Assembly: GCA_035532215.1 (NCBI GenBank)
Contig: DATKRK010000416.1
Coordinates: 22,959-86,958 of the forward strand
Length of the DNA stretch: 64,000 nucleotides
Reading direction: 5' to 3'
Source of the DNA: JAICIG01 sp035532215
GTDB lineage: Bacteria; Planctomycetota; Planctomycetia; Pirellulales; JAICIG01
The position numbers and the translations under genes were made by a program. Shown piece after piece: positions 1 to 12,000 of this stretch. Every line of letters starts with the position of its first letter. Position 1 is the stretch's first letter. A model generated the notes under the pieces. It was not told the origin of the DNA. It ran no database searches and saw only the letters and a program-made list of their open reading frames with translations.

Positions 1-3000
1 GCGCACCGCTGTCGATCAAGCAGTCGATCGTGGAGAACACGATCAACGGCCTGTTCGTGAACATCCGCACCAACTTGGGCAAGTCGATCGATACGCTGGA
101 CGTATCGGCGGAGTTCAACGCCACCGACATCCCGTACGTCATTACCTCGAATTTGGAAATCACCGGCGAGACGGGCGGGCCGCTGGGCACGACCGGCCGC
201 GAAAGCGCCCGGCTGCAGGTCGATCCGGGCGTGGTGGTCAAGATGCTCGGTTCGCGGATCGAAGTCGGCATGGGCGCCAACTTCGTGGCCGAGGCCGACC
301 AGAACCATCGCGTGATCTTCACGTCGCTGTTCGACGACACGTTCGGCGGGGGCGGCACGTTCTACACCAACGGCGACGATCAGAATCCCACCCCGCCGCA
401 AGCCGCGGCCCCCGGCGATTGGGGCGGCATTTATTTCTCGCCCACTTCCAAGGGCAGCATCGACCACGCGCTGATCACCTACGCCGGCGGCTCGATTCCG
501 ATCGAGGGCGGGTTCGACAGCTTCAACGCCATCGAAATTCATCAGGCCCAGGTTCGCATCACGAACTCTTCGTTGCTGAGCAACGCCAGCGGCAAGTCCT
601 CGGGAACGCGCAACGGCCGCGGCGCCAACGACGCGGCCGTGATCTACGTGATCGACGCGCAGCCCGTGCTCGTGAACAACATCGTGCAGAACAACCAGGG
701 CGCCGCGATCAGCGTCAACGTGAACTCGCTGAACAATGCGCTCACGCCGGACTGGGGTCGCAGCACAGGCGTCATCGACAGCTTCACGCAGTTCGCCGAC
801 AACTACGGCCCGCTGGTGCGGCTCAACAAGCTGGGCAATAACTCCATCAACGGCATGCTGGTTCGCGGCGGCACGCTCAACACGGCTTCGATCTGGGACG
901 ACACCGACATCGTCCACGTCGTGGAAAGCGAGATCGACACCACGAATTACGCCACCAACGGCGGTTTGCGGCTGCAAAGCAACTCGACGCAAAGCCTGGT
1001 GGTCAAGCTGCTGGGCGCCAGCGCCGGCTTCACCGCCACGGGAGTCGCCTCGAACATCACCGATCGGATCGGCGGCACGCTGCAAATCATCGGCACGGCC
1101 GGACATCCGGTGGTCTTGACTTCGCTGTACGACAACAACGTCGGCGCCGGCCTGACGCCGGGCGACCGGCCCGACAACGTCACGCTCAACGGCAATACCA
1201 CGAAGCCTTCGCCGGGCGATTGGAACTCGGTCCTGTTCGACCAGTACGCCAACGACAACAACGTCGCGGTCATCAACGAGGCCGAAAGCACGTTTACCGG
1301 CGGACAAGGCACGGACAATACGCCGGGCGCCGCGCAAAACCTCGGCGCGCTGGCGCCCAATCTGAAAAGCGGCGACGACAAACAACGGCTGGGCTACGTC
1401 GTTCACGGCTTCATCAGTCCGGACGACACTCACGACATGGACGTCTACAGCTTTTCCGCGGCGCCCGGCACGCAGGTCTGGCTCGATTTGGGCAACACTT
1501 CGATGGCGCTCGACGCCGTGCTGGAATTGGTCGATGCCAACGGCAACGTGCTCGCCCGCAGCGACAACTCGGTGCTCGAACAAGAGGACGCGATCCAGGC
1601 GGGTAATCCGCTCGTGGCCGGCCCGCTGTTGAGCGGCTTGATTCCGGGCGGCACGAACCTGGCTCAGCCGATGCAGAGCACCACGTTCCAGAGCAACGTG
1701 TATCCCGCGTCCAACGTGCACGATTTCGGCTCGATCAATCCGCGCGATCCGGGCATGCGGGTCGTTCTGCCCGGCGGGCCGCTGCAGCAGGGTCAGTCGA
1801 ATCCGACGTATTACGTGCGGGTTTACAGCCGCGGCCCGAACTCGAATCCCTACGTCAATTCGCCGGCGCCCGGCCAATCGGCGCCTGCCGAGAGCAACGG
1901 GCTCACGAGCGGCGCCTACGACCTGCAAGTCCGTTTGCAAGAGACGACGCAGGTCGCCGGCTCGGTCGTGCGGTTTGCTTCGATCAACTACGCCAAAGAC
2001 GGCATCACCGTGCTCGGCCAGCCGGATCACTCGCCGTTGGCCGGGCAATCCGTTTCGAGCGGCTCCAATAACGTGACGATTACGGTGCCGCCCTCGCCGT
2101 TCGGCTCGACCGACCCGACCTACTTCCCCGGTCAAGCCAACGGTCCGGCTGCCGCGCAGAACCTGGGCGACCTGCTCACGACCGACACCAGTTCGCTGAG
2201 CGTCGGCGGAAATCTGACCGATCCCGGCCAGGTCGATTGGTACTCGTTCACGCTGAACTACGACTTGATGCAGGCGATCCAGCACGTCAACGGCGCCGAC
2301 AAGACGTTCTCTACGATTTTCGACATTGGCTATGCCGACGGGTTGACGCGGCCCGATACGACGCTTTCGGTGTTCAACCAATACGGTCAATTGATCCTCA
2401 GCGGCCGCGATTCGAACATTTCCGACCAGCAGCCGCAGCCGGGAGCGGGCGCCGACACGTCGAACCTCAGCCACGGCTCGTTCGGCACGCTCGATTCGTA
2501 CATCGGCTCGGCGCAGTTGCCGACCGGCTACGCGAATGGAACCACGCCCGGCTCGCTCGCCGGGCAGAATCCCGTTGGGTTGAACAGCTACACCTACTAC
2601 GTCGCGGTCAGTTCCAATGCGACCTTGCCGACGGCGATGGACGCGACGTTCAACGCCAACAGCGCCAATCCGCTGGTGCGTCTGGAACCGCTCGAAGGTT
2701 TCAAGCGAATTGTCGAAGATCACATCGGCTTTACCGGCTACACCAGCGGCAACGCGCTGTTCAACAGCGGCAACCTCACCTCGGGCAACCAGTCTTCGGG
2801 CAACACGATGGCCCCCCAAGACGGCGCGCTGCTGCCGATTCAGACCGTGGCCGATTTGCAGCAGCACGTCGTGCCGTACACGCTCGACAACGTCGTCGGC
2901 TACGCGGTCACCGACAATCATCTTTACACGATCAATCCCGCCACCGGTCAGCAGGAAACGGACGTCTCAGCCTTGGCGACCGACCAGCCGCCCAACGGAG

Positions 3001-6000
3001 TCTGGAAAGACATCTCGATCCGCAACGACGGCAAGATGTTCGGCTATCGCACCGCGTACGATACCACCGGCAACTCGGGTTATTTCTACCAAATCGATCC
3101 AGGCACCGGAGCGCAGACGCTGCTCGGCGGCGACGGCGCCGCGGGCAAATGGGGCTTGAGCAAGGAAGTCGACTCCATGGTCTGGACGGGAGACGGCTTC
3201 AACAACTCGTACAAATTATTTTTTTCGATCAGGGCGGCTAACGGAATTTCGGCGCTGGTGCGGGCCAATCCGGACACGGGCGACACGACCCAGACGCCGC
3301 CATACGGGTTGTACGGCTACATGGAGACGGGGCTGCAAAACGGCATCAAGATCGAATCGCTGGCTGCGCAGGACGCCAACAAAAACCCCCAGATCTTCGA
3401 AGGCCAATCGTTCCAGCTCACCGATCTGGCCGGGCGCACGATTACCTTCGTGTTTCACAACACGGCCAACCCGCCGCTGCCGCCGCCGCCGGCCGGCGCC
3501 GCGTATATCGACTTCGCCAGCGGCGACAGCGCGGACACGGTTGGCATGGAAATCGACTCTGCGATCAATCAGGCTTTCTTTGCGTTAGGCGCCCCGGTCA
3601 ATCCCCCGGCAAACTACAAGCCGTTGACGGCCAACTATTCGTTTGCCGGCACGGCCAAACCGATCCAGCCGGGAGAGGTCGACGTCAACAACGTGGCCTC
3701 GGAAGACTTTTCGAACGCCTCGCAATTCAACGTCACTTCGACCGGCGTCGGCGGTTACATCACCGGCATGGCTTTGGATCCCACCACCGGCGAAATCTAT
3801 TGCGTGAGTTCCAACGGCGGCGTCTACGTGATGGATGGCCCCAATCCGGGCAGCATGCGGTACTTGGGTGCTTCGCAAGTTTTCACCAAAGCCGGCTATT
3901 CGTTCACCGGTTTGAACGTCGGTCCCCAAGACTTGGATTGGAATGGCGACGGCACGCCGGGCGACCTGCGCCATGTGTTGATCGCCAGCGCCGACGTCGC
4001 CGGCGGCGGCAGCGTCTTGACGGCCATCTCGATGGACGATCTGGCGGCGGGCAATATCTTCAATTCGCAGCCTATCCAGGCCGGCGCGCCGGTGGCCATC
4101 TTCGACGTGCCGGGCGTCGACCAGAACGGCTTGAGCGGACCGACGGGCTCGTACACCGACAATACGCCGCTGGCCGAGACGGGCGCGACCGGGATCGCCC
4201 TGTCGCCGCTGGACTTCAATCTCTGGCACCCGACCTTCACGCGTTGGGCCGATCCGGGCCACGGCATCCCCAACACCTATTCCAACAGCCGCGTCGGCGG
4301 CTTCCCCACTTCGGTCACCAGCGGCGACGTCAACTTCAGCACGAACGGATCGGCGGGCGGCGAAGTGGCCGGCGGCGTAAGCTTCTACTTCGGCATGGAC
4401 AACTACATGCCGGAGCCCGCGAACTATTTCGGCTACAACGGCATCGACGCCCAGTACGGCGTGCTCGACACGAATACGCAGAAGAATCTGACCTATCAAA
4501 CGAATTCGGCCGCAAGTCCGGTGATCCGCCAGACGTACAATCTGCCGGGCGGCGCCGACGGCATCCTGGAAACGAACGGATTCAGCCTGGCGGGCTACTC
4601 GTCGGCCGACAAGCCGACGTTGTACTTCAACTATTACCTCGACACGAACAACAACAATACCAAGGGCGTGACGCCGGGATTTAACGACTTCACCCAGGCA
4701 GCGCGGGTCTACGCTTCGGCCGACGGCGGCAAGACCTGGCAGTTGATGGCCACGAACGACGCGACACGGACGTACTACGACACCAACACGAACATCACGG
4801 GTCAATTGGGCGAATTGCCGCAGTTCGCCACCGCTTCGGCCGACGTGCCGGCCACCACGCTCAACGGCCAGCCGGTCGTCGATCCGCGGCAGCAGACGCA
4901 GCAACTGTTCAACAGCACGGGCACGTGGCGGCAGGCCCGCATCGACTTGGGCAATTTCGCCGGTCAACAGAACATCTTGCTGCGGTTCGATTTCCACACC
5001 TCGGGCAGTTCCGACATCTACTCGTCGTACAATCCCCAGTTCGTGCAGGGCGATCAATACGGCAATCCGACCAAACCGACCCGCGCGCAGAACCTGCAGC
5101 ACGAAGGGTTTTACATCGACGACATCATCGTGGGTCTGGCCGAGCGCGGCGAGCAAGTGACCAACAGTCCGGCGGGTCAGACGCAATTCTTCACTACGCC
5201 GCAGAACCCCAATTTCGGCGCTCCGACCGAAACGCTGACGGGCCAGTACCAATTGCAGATTCGCCCGGGCCAGGCGACGGGCCAGACGATCAATCCCAAC
5301 AACAGCGCGATCGAGCTCAATCCCAATCAGTTCGACGTGAACGATCGTCTGACCTCGGGATACACGTTGGTTGCCCCCGAAGGACACTTCAACCAGTCGA
5401 TTACCAAGACGTTGCCGTCCTTCAATCTCGCCACGCAAGCCTACTCCGTGCCGACCCAGACGTACACCTTCCAAAACTTGCCGACGCCGACGGGCGGCGG
5501 CACGCTCACGATCAGCGGCGTCGGCGACCTGGAAGGCATTCTGGAATATCTCAAGCTCGACGGCATCGGCGACGTTTCGGTCACGCAAAACGTGTTCTTC
5601 AGCCAGGCGCAGGCCGACAAGGCCCAGCAGGGGCAATTCATCACCAGCACGCAGATTCACCTGTCGCAGGCGCAACTGCTCAAGCTGCTCGCCGCGGGCG
5701 GCGGCAACTCGATTCAGTTCAACTTGACCCCGCAAACTCCGATCGACGGCGCCAACACCAACAATCTCGACCTCAACAACACGAATCCGGCTACCCAAGT
5801 CAACAGCCTGCTGCAGTTGAACGTGACGCTCGACTACGCGTCGGCGCCTTACGACGGGCAGACGTTCACCATCAGCGACGGCGTGAACCAGGCGGTGTTC
5901 GAACTCGACGACAACAATTCGCTGGTCAATCCCAGCGACATCCGCGTCGCTTTCGATCCCACGTTCACGGCCGCTCAATTGGCCCAAGCGATGGCGGCGG

Positions 6001-9000
6001 CGATCAATCAGCAGACGCTGCTCAAGGTCACGGCCAGCACTGCGGACGCTGCGGGCAACAACGCCGCGTCCAACACCAACGATACCAACGACCGCGTGAA
6101 CCTGTTCGGCGCGGCGTGGGTGCAGGTCGGCATGCCGCAGGTCACGGTCAGCGGGGCCGGGGCCGCGTCGCCGCCGCCCAATACGATCGGCAACGCGTTC
6201 AAGACGACGCTCGACTCGGCCGCTTCCAGCGGAAACCGCGCGTTCAACGGCTACGGCGAGTTGGGCAACGCCGCCGGCACGTCGGGCATCAGCAATCCAA
6301 GAGACGTGAACCTGTACCAGGTTCACTTGAACGCTGGCGACGCTTTGACCGTGCAGCTCAACTCGGGCAGCATTTTGTCGTCGCTGCAGCCCTACTTGCG
6401 AATTTTCGACGCGGCCGGCAACGAGGTGGGAAATTCGAGCACGCTCACGCAATTGCCCACGTTGCCCGACGGCAGCGGCTTTCCGCCGAACGCCTTCGTG
6501 GCTCCCGATCCGTACTACACGTTCACGGCGCAGAGCACAGGCGACTATTACATCGGGGTCAGCGGGGCGGGCAACCTGCTCTACGATCCGACGAAGCCGC
6601 CTGCGGCCTGGACCGCCACGACGCCGAATCCGGCGGGCAGCACGGGCTACTACCAGATTCACATCAGCGTCGGGTCCATCAACGTCCGCGGCGTCGTGCC
6701 GCCGGCCACGCCCTCGTTCTCGTTCTTCCCGCCCAATTACGAACCGGGCCAGCCGGTCAACGAGGGCACGCTGTCGTACCAAGGCCAGTTGCAATTGCCG
6801 ACGAGCACCGGCAACCCGTACACTGGCGACCCGAACATCGGCGACGACGGCACGATCCGCGTGCTCAAGTACGATTACACCGGCGACGCGCAGGTGGTCG
6901 CGCCGCAAGGCTCGTTGATTCTGGAAAGCAACCAAATCACCAATTCGAGCGACGTCGGCATCCTGGTCAGCTCCGCGCCGCGCGAAGGGCTCCTCGGGCA
7001 GCCGAACCCGAATCTGCCGCACCAAGGCGGCGTGGTCAATACGCCGGTGCTGAACAGCGCGCGGCTCGTGCCGGGCGTGGTCGTCGAGAACAATCTCGTC
7101 ACCAACTTCGGCAACGCGGGCATCCAGTTCAGCGGCGACACCAACCCGGCCGGCGCCCCGCTGGCGGCAGTTCCCTTCGGGCGACTCATCAACAACACGG
7201 TCTACGGCGGCTTGCAGGCCACCGGGAAGGTCGGCATTTTGGTGTCCAACAACGCCAGCCCGACCGTCGTCAATAACATCGTGGCGAACACGCAGTTGGG
7301 CATTTCCGTCGACGCTTCGTCGCAGGCTCTGCCGAGCCCGCCCGTGCTGGGCGCCAATCTGTTTAGCGGCAACGCCAAAAACACCAACCTGGGCAATCCG
7401 GCACAGTACCCCAACGGCGATCCGGGCAGCAACGGCATCGTGCTGACCGCCGGCCAGCCGCTGTTCACCAATCCGGCCTTGGGCAACTTCTATCTGAAGG
7501 AGTATTCGCCCGCCATCGACAGCTCGCTCAACTCTTTGGTCGATCGGCCGCAGATGACCGCGGTGACGGGTCCGCTGGGCATTTCGCCTTCGCCGATCCT
7601 GGCCCCGGACACGGACATGAACGGTCAATTGCGCGTGGACGATCCGTTCGTGGCCTCGCCGCCAGGGCTCGGCTCGAACGTGTTCAAGGACCGTGGCGCG
7701 ATCGAACGCGCCGACTTGACCGGACCGCAAGCCAGTTTGCTGAGCCCGGTCGACAACAACATCCAAGATCAAGATCCGCGAGTCAACATCGTCCACCCGG
7801 TCGGCGAGTTGCTCTCTGAATTCCAAATTCAATTGAACGATGGCGTCGGTTCGGGCATCGACAATTCGACCGTGACGCCGGACCGCGTCACGGTGCGGCG
7901 CAACGGCGTGCTGCTCACGCAGGGGGTCGACTACTCGTTCGTCTACGACAATAACAACCACATCATCCGCTTGATTGCAGCCTCGGGGGTGTGGCAAAAC
8001 GGCTACGTCTACGACATCGCCCTCGACAACGGCGTCCATTTCGACCCGCAGGCCGCCGATACCAGCGGCACGCCGCTGGGCATCAAGGACCTGGCCGGCA
8101 ATTTCCTGCAAGCCGACTTTCCCAACGGCTTCACGACCTTCCAACTGATTCTCGACAGCGTGCAGAACGATCCGCCGGCGGTCACCTTGCCGCTGACCGC
8201 TCAAACGGTCGCCGAGAATTCGCCGGGCAGTCCCTACAGCCCGGCGGCGCCCAGTTCCTTGGCCTTCGATACCGCCAACCAGAATACGATTACGGTTTAC
8301 GATGTCGACGCCAACGGCGGCGTCGAGCAAATCACCGTCTCGACGGCCCAAGGCACGCTGGCCATCGGCGGCTCGCTGCCGGGCATCAATATCTTGAACT
8401 CGAGCAACGGGACAAGCACGTTGCAATTCCAGGGCACGGTCGACGCACTGAATGCTGCGCTCGATACGCTGGTTTACACGCCCGCGCCGTACTTCAACGG
8501 CCAGGCGACGATCCAGATCGTGGCCAACGACCTGGGCAATTCTCCGCCGCCGGCGAAGTTGACGACCGTGTTCATTCCGGTAACCGTGACGCCCGTCAAC
8601 AACGCGCCGGTCATCACCATGCCGGCTACGCAGTCGGTCACCGAGGACAACCCGTTGGTCTTCTCGAGCTCGGGCGGAAATCCGATCTCGGTCTTCGATG
8701 TGGACGTGCAAGGCGCCGATACGAGCAATCCGAGCTATCTCTACACGGAAGAAGTCCGGCTCGACAACTTGCCGGCGATCGCGGGCAACAACAATCTGCC
8801 GCAGATCGTGTTAGGAACCACGTCGGGCATCACCTTCCTGGCGCCGCCCGCCGGCGGGGCCGTGACCGCCAACGGATCGACCGATATTTGGTTCCGCGGC
8901 ACGCTCTCGGCGATCAACACCGCGCTCAACGGGCTGAAATTCATTCCGCCGGCCGAAGACTCGACGGCCGAGCCGGGCCTGTATCCCAATCCTTTCTCGT

Positions 9001-12000
9001 TGACGCTTGTCACGAACGACAACGGCAACATCGGCGCCGGGGTTCCGCAAATCGTGACGCAGAGCGTTTCGATCACGGTCAACCCGGTGATCGATGCGCC
9101 GACCCTCGACAACAGCCAGACGATGACGCTCTCGCCGCTGACCGAGAGTTTGACGTCGCCGACTCCCGCCCAGGTTTCGGCGGCCATCTCCGCGGCGGGA
9201 GGAAGCAACACCGTGGCCTCGGTGCTCGCCACCGGCGCCGACGGCGGCTCGCCGATCACGATCAACACGCTCACTTCCGGCGGACAACTCGGGATCGCGA
9301 TCACCGATGCGACCGAAACCGATCCGACTCGGGGGACGTGGTATTACTCGGTCGACGCGGGCGCGACTTGGAAGTCGTTCGGCACGGCGGCCACCGACTT
9401 CGGCGCGGCGTCGATGAGCCATGCCCTGTTGTTACGCGCGACGGATCTCGTCGAGTACGTGCCGGCGGCGAATTTCAATACCAACGGCACGCTCGATCCG
9501 CTTCCCACGCTGACGTTCACGGCCTGGGATCAGACCACCGCCGTGGAACCGGCCCAATTGCAGATTCTGCCTTTGGCGCCGGGCTCGGCCGCCAATCTGA
9601 CTCAAATCGGCCAAGGCGCCAGCACGCCGTTCAGCGTCGCCAGCGGCACGGCCACGCTGTCGATCAGCGCGGTCGACAGTCCGCCGCACATCAGCCTGCC
9701 GTCGGGCGCCTTCATCACCAACGAAGACGTGGCGATTTCGTTCAGCGGGGCGAACGCCCCCGTCGTATCGGATCCGGATATCAACGAAGGAAATCTGGCC
9801 AACGTCGGCCAGGTCAGCCTCACGGTTTCAGTCAATCCGGCGCAGGGTACGTTGTCGCTCGGCCCCTCCGTTCCCGGCACGGTGCAAATCATCAACGGCG
9901 GGAACGGCCAAAGCAGCATCGCCATTCAAGGGCTGATGGCCGACGTCAACACGGCGATCAACGGTTTGAAGTTCACGCCGGCGCTCTATTTCGCCAGCCA
10001 GGCCACGGTCAATTTGGTCGTCAACGACTTGGGGAACTTCGGCGTCTTGCCGCCGGGCTATCCCAGCGCCAACGGCGGCTTGATCGATACGGAAACGTTG
10101 ACCATCGACGTGACGCCGGTCCATTTCGCTCCGGTGCTCGACAGCAACAACGGCGCCCCGACCTTCGCCTCGGTCGTGCAAAACACGCCGCCGGCGAACA
10201 ACACCGGCAGTACCGTGGGCGCGATGTTGCTGACGGGCGGCTCGATCGTGTCCGACGTCGATCCGGCGGGTTCCTTCCTGGCGATCGACGCCGACGCGGG
10301 GGCCAAGCAGGGGATCGCCGTGACCGGACTGACGACTGCCAGCGGCGGCATTTGGTACTATTCCACCAACGGCGGCGCCAGCTTCAGTCTGGTTGGCGCG
10401 GTTTCGCCGTCGAACGCCTTGTTGCTGCGTTCCACCGATCTGGTTCGCTTCCTGCCCAACCAGAACTTCACCGGCAACGTGACCATGACCTTCCAGGCCT
10501 GGGACCAAACGGATCAGGCGGCGGCAGGCAGTCGAGTGAATTTGACGACGGCCGGCGCGACGGGCGGCAAGACCGCTTACAGCACCGCCAGCGCCACCGC
10601 GACGCTCAGCGTCACGCCGATTCCCTTGGCGCCGTCGTTCCATCTGATTTCGACCGCCACGCTGGAAGACAACACCGTCCTTGCCAGCGGCGGCAGTCCC
10701 GGCGGCAGCAACCCGAACCTGATCTTGGTCCCCGGCTTCGCGTATGGCATTTCGAACGGCGCCGGCGGCACGACTGCCACGACGTTTACCGTCAGCGACT
10801 ACAACAACGACTCGATCCCGTACAACGGCCTGTTCTCCGTGCCGCCGACGATTGCTTCCGACGGCACGTTGAGCTATCAGCTTAATCCGGACGTGTTCGG
10901 CGTGGCGACGCTGAAGGTCGTCGCCAGCAATGGCGCGGCGACTTCGGCCGCGCAGCAGACGACGATCACCGTCACGGCCATCGACGATCCGCCGACGCTG
11001 GATCCGATTTCGAGCCTCACGGTGTTGGACAATTCCGGCCAAAACGCCGTCTCTTTGACGGGGATCTCGGCCGGTCTCAACGAGTCGCAGGTCCTGACGA
11101 TCACCGCGACGTCGAAGGACACGAGCATCATCCCCAACCCGACGATCAGCTACGCCAGCCCGAACGCGACCGGCCTGTTGTTCTTCACGCCGGTGCTCGG
11201 CAAAGCTGGAACCGTGAGGATCACCGTCACCGTGACCGACAACGGCAACATCGCGGCGGGCGGCTTGAACTCGTTCTCGCAAACCTTCGACGTCACCGTT
11301 CAGAGCACTGTGCCCGTGGCCAGCGGCGGCACCGTCACCATCGACGAAGGAAGCCAGGGGACGATCGCGCTGAACGGCGTCAACGGCGTGGGCGACAGCG
11401 GCACGCTGTCGGCGAAAATTACCAGCTTGCCCAGCGGCGGCACGTTGTACCAAACGTCCGACGGAATCACGCTCGGGTCGCCGATCACGTCCGTGCCGAC
11501 GAACGTCTCGAACCCGAACATGCAGGTGATCTACGTCCCGAACGCCGGCCAGTTCGGCAGCCCCTTCGACAGTTTCCGCTTCGAGGTGACCAATGGCACG
11601 CAAACCTCGGCTCCGGCTACTGAAACCATTGACGTAACCCAGGTCAATCAGGCGCCGACCTTCACGGCCGGGCCGAACATTAACCTGGCGGCGGGCAATA
11701 CGACCGCGCAGGTCTTCTCGGGTTGGGCCAAGAACATCTCGCCGGGCGCACCCAACGAATCGGCTCAAACGCTGACCTTCCTCGTCCTCGGCGATACGAA
11801 TCCCAGCATGTTCAGCGTGCTGCCGGCCGTAGATCCGATTACCGGCAACCTGACATTCAGTCTGGCCGCCAACGCCAGCGGATCGGCCACGATCTCGCTG
11901 GTGTTGAAAGACAACGGCGGCACGGCGAACGGCGGCCACGACACCTCGGCGCCGCAGAGCTTCACGATTTCGGCCAGCGCGGCGCCCACGGCGAATCCGG

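Noticed and set aside
3585..8711. Very long minus-strand open frame (1708 codons) opposite the first giant gene, and similar ones opposite the second
   Set aside because: High GC and strong third-position bias of the real genes keep antisense frames open; the translations are Arg/Val/Asp-rich with no family features.
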